Shown one piece after another: positions 56,036 through 64,000 of a stretch of DNA of 64,000 nucleotides. The position numbers were made by a program, and so were the translations under genes. Position 1 is the stretch's first letter. Every line of letters starts with the position of its first letter. The stretch is from Avena insularis (Eukaryota > Streptophyta > Magnoliopsida > Poales > Poaceae), in NCBI GenBank assembly GCA_023614405.1, contig CM042687.1, forward strand, positions 70,166,992 to 70,230,991. The letters are read 5' to 3'. The notes under the pieces are model-generated. The model had not been told where the DNA came from. It saw nothing but the letters and a program-made list of their open reading frames with translations, and made no database searches.

Positions 56036-56810
56036 TATATATACAGCTCCCTAGCCAGCTGCCCTAAAGCATATGGTGGCCATTTTTCTCAAAGAAGCAA
56101 GAGAGTTCATGCCATTTTTTTCTAGGAATTTTTAGTTTCTTTTTTTTAGTTCATTCCCTAAAGCATATGCCCATAATCTGCGCCAATGGTGCCACCGTGT
56201 ATGCAGCCGGCGCCCAGCCCGCCGCCACCTCGACGTGCGTTTTTTAGCTAGGAATTTTTAGTTTCTTTTTTTATATCTTAGTAGAATTTTTAGTAGCATT
56301 TTTAGTTTCTTTTTTAGGAATATATTCTTGCTTTTAGTTTCATTTTTTAGAATATATATTTGTTTATATAATTGTTTTTAGTTGTTTTTAGGAATATATA
56401 ATTGTTTTTAGTTTCTTTTTTTAGGAATGTATAATTGTTTATATAATTGTTTTTAGTTTGTTTTTTTAGCAATATATAATTGTTTTTAGTTGTTTTTAGG
56501 AATATATAATTGTTTATATAGTTGTTTTTAGTTTCTTTTTTAGGAATATATAATTGTTTTTAGTTGTTTTTAGGAATATATAATTGTTTTTAGTTGTTTT
56601 TAGGAGTATATAATTGTTTATATAATTTTTTAGGATTAGGATTATTGTTTTAGTGTTTTTTTTGTTTTATTTATTAAGATTAGAATTAGGAGTAGGATTA
56701 GGGTTATTTTTTGTTTAAGTTATTATAATTAGAATTATATTGTTTTAGTTATTAGGATTATTGTTTTTTCTAACCTGTTTAACTCTCTTTTTGTTAAAGA
56801 TAATTAAGTC
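56036..56810 (+). promoter_or_regulatory. CACTA-E promoter, leader and T-rich intron-like stretch
   Basis: A TATATATA box at 56036-56043 lies just inside the subterminal repeats. From 56240 to 56700 the DNA is an irregular array of TTGTTTTTAGTT and TTTTTAGGAATATATAA units; such T-rich sequence suits an intron ending at the AG before the TNPA start. No coding sequence seen. Confidence 0.55.
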
Positions 56811-57051
56811 ATGGATCCATCCGAAGATCCTGGTCGCATCGGTGAAGGTTTTCTTCAGGGCATGATAAGAGGTGAAATTCCTCTTATTACTACCGGCGCC
56901 GAAGATATTTTGCTCGAGGAAGAGATCCTCATATCTAAATCCATCCGGTGATGGACTAGAGGAAAACCTAATGTACCAAGGGGAAGACCAGATGGACGAA
57001 GGGCAAACAAATAACAACAATAATGATGGCCCCTCAATAGGATCCGGCGAG

Positions 57052-57087
<36 letters not shown>

Positions 57088-59662
57088 AAAGTCTCGTGTT
57101 ACCTCTATTCATTAACTGATCTAGATATATATTAATCACTCTCTCTTCTTCTTTTAGCCCACCGGATCGAAGCAATCGACAGCTCGAACGAAACGAGGGC
57201 CGAACAAAAAGTTGGATGGTAATTAGAGGTTCACCATCGAAGAAATAGATGATGATGGTGAACCGATTGCTCCAGAGAAGCACCGGAGGATGTTTATAAA
57301 TCAATGCAGGGTGCTTGTTAGGGACAACCTGCCGATCACCATCCAAGAATGGAATAAGTCAAAGAAAGCCGGTGAAGAATCCAACAGCTATGTCACCGAT
57401 GATGCCAAAGATGACCTTTGGCAGAAGCTCATAGCTCATTTCATACTACCTCCAGAGTATGAGGAATTGGAGGTAGATGGTATTACTCCAAGGCCGGGTG
57501 GACTTGAAAATAGAGCGAAAGTCAAGGAGTGGGCACTAAGCAAGATGGCTGAACTGTACCGGAACCACAAGAAAAGTTTATACGCGAAACATGTCGCGAA
57601 AAAGAAAACTCCAGACTTCAAAGGAGTAAACGAGAAGTTGAGAGAACATTGGCCCGATTTTGTACAGTACAAGGAATCTGATAAAGCAAAGTCAAAGTCG
57701 GCAAAGAACGCGTTAAATGCTGCCAACAAGAAATACCATCATAAAATGGGGACATGTGGCTACAAGAGTACCATCCCTAAGTGGGAAACTATGGAGAAGG
57801 ATATGAGGGATAGAGGCGTCACTCCTGGTACAGATGGATGGCCCGAGAGGTCAAAGCACTAGTGGTACAGGCACGAGGGATCCTTGGACCCAGAAACAGG
57901 GAAGACATTATTTCATGATAAAATTCTAAAACCCTCCCAAGACCTTATTCAAGCAATGAACGATGCTCAATTGGGATTGTTCCGTCCCGAGAGAGAGAAC
58001 GACGAGCTGACACGCGCCCTAAGGAATCCTGAAAAGGGAGGACGAACACGAGGCAAAGGCGCCGGTGTCTCGTGGAAGAAAGGGTTTCTCAAGACGATGC
58101 GATTCTAAGCCGCCGAGAAAGAAGGACCGGGAGGCAGACCGGATCTCCAGGGTAGAGCAGGACCTAGCTGATCTGAAGAACCTCATGCATGAAATTAGCC
58201 AAAGGCCGCCGTCGTCAACTCACCCGCGGTCTAATGATCCTGCATTGGGTCTTAGCCAACGGAGAAGCAGCGAGGCTTCCACGGAGGTCCGTGCTGATGA
58301 TCAAGCACTGCTGGATGATGCACCGCCTCCTCACTACCCCGTGGTTGATGTCAGAGAGATGGCACAATGTGAGCTACATCAGCCAATGAACAACCTGTCC
58401 TTCAAGGTGGCGATCGGCACTGCTTTACCTTGTCTACCTGGAGCACTCCATCATTCACTTCCGATTCCACCAGGCTATGCTCGTGTCACAGTGGATGACA
58501 TAGTGGAGGATTTTGCGGACCTAGAGATTGAAATCGCTACGCCTGAAGGCCTTACGAAACTAGGAGATGTCAAGCGCAACATCATTCTATGGAATAAGAA
58601 GTACATCAAGGTTCCAGGCTCGGCGCCAAGGCCACCGACTCCAAGGAATCCAAATCCACCCCGCATCGAATATCGTCAACCTCCAAGTCCACCCCAACCC
58701 GATTATCGCCAACCTCCAAGTCCACCCCAACCCGATTATCGCCAACCTCCAAGTCCACCCCGCCCCGCTGACGATCGCCGTAGCAGGAGTACATCAACTC
58801 GATCTCCGCCTCCGCCTCCATGCAATACTACTACCTCGTCGAAGAAACGGAAGTTCGACGGTCCCCCGCGCCCCACATCGAAGAAAGGTCAAACGCCGAA
58901 GATAGTCAATATCCCGCCGGCTCTTCCAAAGAGACCTTATGACAAGACCGATGAGGAAACTAACGCGGATGTGGCTGCCCAAGTTAAGGCGCATTTTGCA
59001 CCCAAAAAGCCTGAGCCAAAGCCGGTATATAACGAAAAAACCAAAAAGTGGGCTAAGTCCTTTCTTGAGCAACCATCCCAGATATCGATGAATCTGGAAT
59101 CAGACTATGACCAGAGATTATTAAGCGAGCACAGAAGAAAAAAATCACAAGTGCAAAAAGCGGGAAGCAAGTTGCCCAGCTCGGAGCACAGAAGAATCAA
59201 TCGGTCGCCCCGCTCAAAGTCATTTCACACCTCGACAAGGCCTTTAGAGCTGAAATGGATATGGACATGCAAATAATGGACCCTAGAGCCCGTAATAATG
59301 ATGCACTTATGGGAATCACTGTATCGGAGGCCAAAGCACTTGCTAACGAAGCAAATATGTCTCTTGGTCAATATTTAGGCTATGAAGATACGCCAGTGGG
59401 TCAGATAGTATGGCAGTATGTCCAAGGGCAGCCTCTAGTCAGTAATGAGGAGCTCGCGCGTCTATCCACACATATGCGAAATCTGCATGAATGGTACATG
59501 TCACAAGAAGAAAAAAAGCATCATAAAGATTGGTTTCCGGAGGACGTTAGAAAGGAGCATCACTTCAAACCATACTCGATACAGGTTCAAATGACCGAAC
59601 TGTTTCAGTTATACAACCAGCGCGCCCTCGACAAATCTATCATTCGTTGCTACTGTCTGTAA
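56811..59662 (+). pseudogene. TNPA-like CACTA protein of CACTA-E, nearly intact
   Basis: ATG 56811 opens exon 1 (MDPSEDPGRIGEGFLQGMIR), which has a frameshift near 56930 and ends at GGCGAG before GTACAT at 57052; the intron holds a TA microsatellite and ends in CTTTTAG near 57158. Exon 2 begins TGSKQSTARTKRGPNKKLD; one TAA follows near 57222. 57290-57859 is the Transposase_24-like region (NQCRVLVRDNLPITIQEWN, LNAANKKYHHKMGTCGYKS), ended by a TAG in place of Trp. RENDELTRALRNPEKGGRTR leads to a frameshift near 58085, then an open 400-codon stretch: DUF8039-like block (REMAQCELHQPMNNLSFKVA, LGDVKRNIILW), PPSPP repeats and a basic segment (SSKKRKFDG). A last shift near 59260 gives the C-terminal block (EANMSLGQYLGYEDTPVGQI) to TAA 59662. 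About five breaks. Confidence 0.88.
58672..58760 (+). repeat. 33-bp coding minisatellite (Pro-rich linker)
   Basis: Nearly three copies of a 33-bp unit encode YRQPPSPPQPD. The period is a multiple of three, so copy-number change keeps the frame. The related stretch in CACTA-1 (about 385-490) has lost the frame. Confidence 0.85.
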
Positions 59663-59767
59663 GTTATTTATTTCTATAATTAAGTTTGTAGCTTTATCTC
59701 GTTCATTGCATTTAATATATTATCCTAACTATATATCCTTTTGTATGATGATATTATATTCCGCAGA

Positions 59768-60535
59768 ATGAAGATGCTTGAATGCAAAAGAGCTAGAAGA
59801 TACGACGTTGGGTTCATTGACCCATATATCATTAATGAATATATGTTAAAGAATCACCCCAAAGACGTGGAGGAAGACCTGTCCAGGATCTGAACCGAGC
59901 ATAATTTTGTTTAGGAAATACTATTTCCTTACAACTTCAAGTGAGTGTTTATATCTTGTACACATTTTATATTTGCTTACTGGATGAGCTATGCATGTAT
60001 GCTTATGTAAATGTCCGCAGATTCCACTGGATCTTGCTAAACATTCAAGTTGACAACTCCCTAGTTGAAGTCCACGACTCATTAAGTTGGGACCAAGAGA
60101 AGTGGAGCGACATGAAAGCAATGCCCCATAAGTAATTTCAATCATTATCGCATTATATCGTCCTCTTTCATTCATTTCCTGATATCAAGTAACTAATAAC
60201 TCCTTTGTTCATTTTCTTTGCCGAGCAGGTGTTGGACACGGTTCAGACAGAAAATACCAGGTCCATTCAAAGAGGAGCTAACTTATAAAATGGCGAAGAG
60301 TTTACAGCAGCCACCGGGAACTCATTTATGTGGATACTACGTCTGCGAGTACATCCGCGAGTTGACCAGTGAGCGGAAAGTTCACTCACATTATATTCAT
60401 GATTTGTGAGAGAAACTAGAGCCAGACCAACGCATAAGAGCAATTCAAGAGGAGCTGGCGGGATTTATGATGAAGGAAGTCCTTGATGTACATGGAGAGC
60501 ATTATGCGGATGACGTGGAACTCGATTTGCCTTAG
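59768..60535 (+). pseudogene. Ulp1-like (C48) cysteine protease of CACTA-E, catalytic residues kept
   Basis: Exon 1 from ATG 59768 reads MKMLECKRARRYDVGFIDPY and ends PYNFK before GTGAGT (59941); it carries a TGA near 59891. Exon 2 (about 60020-60132) reads FHWILLNIQVDNSLVEVHDSL with the catalytic His and Asp. Exon 3 (from 60229) reads CWTRFRQKIPGPFKEELTYK and QQPPGTHLCGYYVCEYIREL with the Gln and Cys expected for the C48 fold. A TGA near 60407 interrupts the tail, which continues as IRAIQEELAGFMMKEVLDVH to TAG 60535. With exon 1 and tail stops it is formally broken, but the core protease exons are intact. It is downstream of TNPA on the same strand, separated by about 100 bp; joint splicing is possible. 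Confidence 0.8.
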
Positions 60536-60779
60536 TCATCTCCATGTAGCTCATATGATATACATATTCATCAATGACCATGTAATTTCAAAACATTTCT
60601 TCCTTTCGATATGATTGATTATATGTATGCTTGCAAGGAATCGATTAATTATATAAATGCATCGACGTGTAGTTTGTATGTAGTAGTGTATAATATGTAT
60701 ACTGAAATATATGTTTGTTATAGTGAAACACAAAACAAAAAAGGAACAAAATGGGAAAAAAAAGGAAATACACAATCTT

Positions 60780-61002
60780 CGCCATGGCGAGAAATGTAGT
60801 TTCTCTGCCGCAGAAACCTTTAGTCCCGGGTGGTGTTACAGCCGGGACTAGAAATTCCGCCCCAGCGCTAAAACAGCCACGTGGCTGTTATCATTCATGT
60901 CGTTATGAGCCGGGACTAGAGGGGGCTCTAGTCCGTTTTAGCCCCGGCCCAAAACCGGACTAGAGCGCTGGCCCGGGACCAGAGGCCTGTTTTCCACCAG
61001 TG
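60780..61002 (+). repeat. CACTA-E 3' subterminal repeats and TIR
   Basis: GCCATGGCGAGAAA and TTTCTCTGCCGCAG are decayed forms of the 3'-end palindrome. CTTTAGTCCCGGGTGGTGTT, CAGCCGGGACTAG and GCCCGGGACCAGAGG units lead to the TIR (60984-61002). Confidence 0.85.
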
Positions 61003-61371
61003 TACTTCAAGCTCACGCCGGAGCAACGGAGGAATCCCAGATGGAATCCCGACTATTTCCCGACTTGGGAAGCCTTCTTCGTGGATCGGCGTGAGAGGGC
61101 GCTCGCCAGGCATGAGGAGGATGGCCCACCTCCTCCGAACTTCAACGAGACTGGCCGTCGATTGTGGTGGCGCGGTCGTACTCTTCAGAGCGTCATGGCC
61201 TATGACACGGCCGCCGACTCTAGGCCCGCCCTGCGCTACCCTCAAGTCCAGCCCACTCGTACTCAGCCTTCAAGGTTCAACTACGGCGACCCAAGGATTT
61301 GGCAAGGATTTACGGTCGCATGTAGCGACTACGATGGCGAGTATTACAGGTGTAGGCAGGAGCATGACTGA

Positions 61372-62313
61372 TTCACTCCAACATTGCAAAACAAGTTCGG
61401 CCGATTGTGGCTTAATCTGGCCATGTATCTTAATTTCCAGTTCTTCTATGTAACTTTGTGTTCGTTGCATTATGTACTTTAATTCCAGTTCTATCCTAAT
61501 AAAATTTTCTTTTCGCCCATTATTTCCCGTCCTTTTTTTCCCGCCCATGAATATATAAAAAAGATAAGTTAATTCAAATCCAAATTAAAACACAGAAAAT
61601 GGTTTTGAATTAGTTATTCAAATTCAAACACTTTTTATGTTTAATTTTTTTCTAAATTCCAAATTAATATTCAAAAAATATAAGTTAATTCATTTTTAAT
61701 TTTAAATGGTTACATTAATTATTTTTTAAAAATAGAAAATGGTTTTGAATTAGTTATTCAAATCCAGAAACTTTTTATGTTTAAAGTTTTTCTAAATTCC
61801 AAATTAATATTCAAAAAATATAAGTTAATTCATTTTTAATTTTAAATGGTTCATAGTTTAAATGGTTACATTAATTATTTTTAAAAACAGTAAATGGTTT
61901 TGAATTAGTTATTCAAATTCAAACACTTTTTATGTTTAAAGTTTTTCTAAATTCCAAATTAATATTCAAAAAATATAAGTTAATTCATTTTTAATTTTAA
62001 ATGGTTACATTAATTATTTTTTAAAAATAGAAAATGGTTTTGAATTAGTTATTCAAATTCAAATACTTTTTATGTTTAAAGTTTTTCTAAATTCCAAATT
62101 AATATTCAAAAAATATAAGTTAATTCATTTTTAATTTTAAATGGTTCATAGTTTAAATGGTTACATTAATTATTTTTAAAAACAGTAAATGGTTTTGAAT
62201 TCGTTATTCAAATTCAAACACTTTTTATGTTTAAAGTTTTTCTAAATTCCAAAGTAATTATCATTTAAAAAACATTACAAATTTAAACCCCAAAATAAAA
62301 AATAAGGCGGGAA
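61372..62313. repeat. LTPEQ 3' flank, E2F-like sites and AT-rich tandem array (CACTA-C)
   Basis: A conserved 3' flank (CACTCCAACATTGCAAAAC onward) precedes TTCCCGTCC and TTCCCGCCC (61538-61545). The AT-rich array then runs with the landmark GGTTTTGAATT at 61601, 61741, 61895, 62036 and 62191: spacings 140, 154, 141 and 155, a strict alternation. It closes with GGCGGGAA (62306-62313), the inverted E2F-like site. No gene. Confidence 0.9.
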
Positions 62314-62340
62314 CACAGAGAGAATTCCTGATTTTTTTTT

Positions 62341-62512
62341 GAAAACAGGGTCATATGTCCCGGTTGGAGCCACCAACCGGGACTAAAGACCCCCTGCGCG
62401 CGCCCCTTGGTTTGCTGAAAAAATTGGAGTATACGTCCCGGTTGGTGGCTCCAACCGGGACGTATGACCCTTTAGTCTCGGTTGTTGGCATCAACCGGGA
62501 CGTATTCTCCTT
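62341..62512 (+). repeat. Internal subterminal repeats with fossil TIR, CACTA-C
   Basis: GAAAACAGGGTC (62341-62352) matches the inner TIR of CACTA-1 and E. Four CCCGGTTGG / CCAACCGGGAC pairs follow with the CGTATG or CATATG spacer seen in A. Confidence 0.75.
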
Positions 62513-63015
62513 CTCCTTTATACATGACGCCCCTTCTCCTTGTCCTTCTTCCCCGTTCCTCATCAACCGCAACAGATCATCGCCGCCGCCGCGAGGACAA
62601 GCGCTCGGATGCCGTCAGGCTGCCCAACCACCGCACCGCTGTCGGCCTCCACGCGGCCTCGCCAGGACTCCACGCTTGCATTGCCGCGCCTCCACGTGCT
62701 CCTCGCCGACTCCGGCCACCGCCTCCACCGCTGATTCCGGCCACCCCGAACCCCTCCGTTAAGTTTTTCGAGCTCCTGGTGAGTTTCTGAAGCTCAAGGA
62801 GAGCTCCGTTTGCCTGCTTGCTTGCTGTAGCCGCCGCGCGTCGTGTCCGAGCAAGCTCCGCCGCTTGCCGCCATCGTGATAACTGTTCCGATGACCACAA
62901 GCGGGCGGCGCTTCCACCACTAGGTCCGCCTCGATCTCCTCTTTCCAACTAGCCTACCCACTAGCCCGCGCGTGCAGCGAATCGACGGATTCGAGCCCAA
63001 CCCGAGGATCCCCAT
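62513..63015 (+). other. TATA-like element and GC-rich TNPA leader, CACTA-C
   Basis: CTTTATACATG near 62517 may be the TATA box of the TNPA transcript. 62520-63000 is GC-rich, with CGCCGCC-type runs and overlapping open frames on both strands that fit no family I know. It corresponds to 9470-8980 and 20870-21125. Confidence 0.45.
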
Positions 63016-63040
63016 TGCTGATGTCATGCTGACATCAGCA
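63016..63040. repeat. Second copy of the 11-bp-arm palindrome
   Basis: The 25 bp are identical to 40256-40280, including the TGC loop, within surroundings that have otherwise diverged (GGGGCAATATATCC here against GAGACAATAATCC there). Confidence 0.8.
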
Positions 63041-64000
63041 TGGGGCAATATATCCTCTTTTTTATTAAAATCATTCCTGTAATTCTTTTTTGGAAATAAT
63101 TAAAATAACCCATGGGGCCCAGACATCAGTGACTGTGAGTAGCCCTAGATCGAGTGAGAAATGTTTCCCAGCCTATGGTGATGTCAGCCTGAGGTCATAA
63201 ATGTTTTAAAATTGATTAAATAATTTTCATAAAATGATTTAATATTGTAAAATCAATAACTTATTATATATAAGTCAGAAAAATATGTATAATATACTGT
63301 AAGATTTGTAAAGTAAAGGATCCCTGTGATTGCAATGCTAGTCCCTGGATCAATGCTAGTATCCACAGTTTAAGATGAAGTACACAGAAAAAAAAGGTCA
63401 TTATTACATATCATTCTAGAGACAAACATAGTCTTTTACAACTCCATGGCCACAGGCCTAATACAAGAGTTCAAATATATATAATAAGATAAATAAGTCT
63501 TCATCTTCATGTGCCACAGGCAAGCATGTTGAGTGTAGACTCATGACTCCTAATCATCATCAGAATATCCTGCAACATCACAAGTTACAGCCACAGTGGG
63601 TCAATACATTGGAATAGTATTGGCAAGTGATACCTTAGTAGAATATTGGTGGACTAAATATGTATGCATTATTGGCTAAGTGTAGCTTAGGCTTGATTTG
63701 CTCAAAATAGGTTTTGCCTATCAGTTGAAAACACTAAGTTTTTCTTTGTCAAAAGCTTTTCCCAAGGAACCACCAATAGACATTGGGGTCCTTCACCCTT
63801 GTTCAACCACAAGTTTTTACTTAGAAATTGGGATGAGGAGATTCTTGATAGCTTCCATGTCTTGATGCTCAAGTTGTCCAATACCAGGGACATGGCTAAG
63901 TACTTAGATTCTTCCATCTGTAGAGGTTGTGCACTTTCCCCACAAGACTTGATTCTCACCAAGACAGGACCTTTCAGAAGCCTTCCCTTAGACCAAATGG
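63041..64000. repeat. LTR-like sequence at the right edge
   Basis: 63041-63390 continues the LTR-like leader type (AT-rich, TCAGAAAAATATGTATAATATA). From about 63395 the sequence (ATTACATATCATTCTAGAG, TTACAACTCCATGGCCACAGG) resembles the 3' part of the minus-strand LTR-type insertion at 13440-13560, so a second, minus-oriented LTR may be inserted here. A minus-strand open frame at 63702-63962 matches nothing I know. Confidence 0.4.

Larger units (their letters stand above)
55768..61002 (+). mobile_element. CACTA-E: complete 5.2-kb TNPA/protease CACTA element
   Basis: 5' TIR CACTACTGGAAAGAAGGCC (55768) and 3' TIR CACTGGTGGAAAACAGGCC (ends 61002) are flanked by TAC at 55765-55767 and at 61003-61005. 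The interrupted LTPEQ gene reads on across the duplication when compared with the uninterrupted copy A. Content: 5' subterminal repeats, TATA, T-rich intron, TNPA-like gene, Ulp1-like gene, 3' subterminal repeats. No TNP2, so it depends on a transposase supplied elsewhere. CACTA-1 at the left edge is a close relative. Confidence 0.96.
55601..61371 (+). pseudogene. LTPEQ passenger gene, CACTA-C copy, split by CACTA-E
   Basis: ATG 55601 follows the E2F cluster and TATA box. The N-terminus (MTSTVALTPEAEALRL) is cut by a TGA near 55690 in one frame; another frame carries GSLSVGGVPVPPVPLGVARR and MAITNHYY. At 55767 CACTA-E is inserted. After it (61003) the frame reads YFKLTPEQRRNPRWNPDYFP, TWEAFFVDRRERALARHEED, GPPPPNFNETGRRLWWRGRT and FNYGDPRIWQGF, ending at TGA 61369-61371 with an altered, less acidic tail than copies A and D. 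Function is unknown. The protein is rich in Trp, Arg and Pro and lacks membrane segments. Its downstream half alone, about 120 codons, is still open. Confidence 0.72.
47944..64000 (+). mobile_element. CACTA-C: large bimodular CACTA, plus strand, running off the right edge
   Basis: The 5' TIR CACTAGTAAAAAACATGCC starts at 47944, directly after the pol codons of the Gypsy element (TTC at 47941-47943 is the candidate target duplication). Then follow 5' subterminal repeats, promoter, TNP2, tandem hairpin units, internal subterminal-like repeats, the 667-bp array, E2F cluster, LTPEQ gene (holding CACTA-E), AT-rich array, internal subterminal repeats with fossil TIR and the TNPA leader. TNPA and protease genes and the 3' TIR would be to the right. 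Without E, at least 10.8 kb. Confidence 0.82.

Noticed and set aside
57052..57085. TA microsatellite as a separate feature
   Set aside because: A short (TA)n run inside the first TNPA intron of CACTA-E; it is mentioned with that gene and has no further sign of function.

Overview
The window is plant nuclear DNA made almost entirely of transposable elements. It comes from a grass, probably Pooideae. Three things point there: CACTA (En/Spm) elements whose subterminal repeats are built on TTTAGTCCCGGTTGG, a chromovirus-type Gypsy retrotransposon, and a Stowaway MITE with CTCCCTCC ends. I see no host gene, rRNA, tRNA or CRISPR array. All coding regions belong to transposons, and almost all carry stops or frameshifts.

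Layout. 1-2670 is the 3' part of a small CACTA element (CACTA-1). 3049-26683 is a head-to-head inverted pair of large CACTA elements, A (minus) and B (plus). They meet at about 11,635 in a 1.3-kb palindrome of transposase sequence, and B is split by a 6.2-kb LTR-type insertion (13397-19604, TSD CATGA). 26690-27937 looks like the 3' part of a non-LTR element. 28114 to about 39240 is a large minus-strand CACTA, D. About 39240-47943 is a Gypsy element with a long 5' LTR (itself holding a 5'-truncated LINE with an 18-bp TSD), PBS, gag and pol. Its chromodomain end is cut by CACTA-C (47944 to beyond 64000). C in turn carries a complete 5.2-kb CACTA, E (55768-61002, TSD TAC). The order of arrival was D, then Gypsy, then C, then E.

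How the genes work together. The large elements are bimodular. One module encodes the TNP2-type transposase (Transpos_assoc, Transposase_21, DUF4218, DUF4216). The other encodes a TNPA-like protein (Transposase_24-like region, then a DUF8039-like region, a Pro-rich linker and a C-terminal block) followed by a separate Ulp1/C48-like cysteine protease gene. Between the modules lie a small acidic-tailed passenger gene of unknown function (called LTPEQ here after a conserved motif), tandem arrays (about 667 bp, and 140/155 bp AT-rich), clusters of the E2F-like site TTCCCGCC, and a degenerate internal copy of the terminal inverted repeat. E and CACTA-1 are stand-alone TNPA/protease elements with no TNP2.

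Most notable: the inverted TNP2 duplication (a candidate source of silencing hairpin RNA, like maize Mu killer), the E2F-site clusters in front of the LTPEQ gene, the LTPEQ gene itself, fossil internal TIRs suggesting fusion of two CACTA types, and a palindrome found only at the 3' ends. Exon boundaries, LTR limits and family names are by eye; nothing was searched or aligned by computer.
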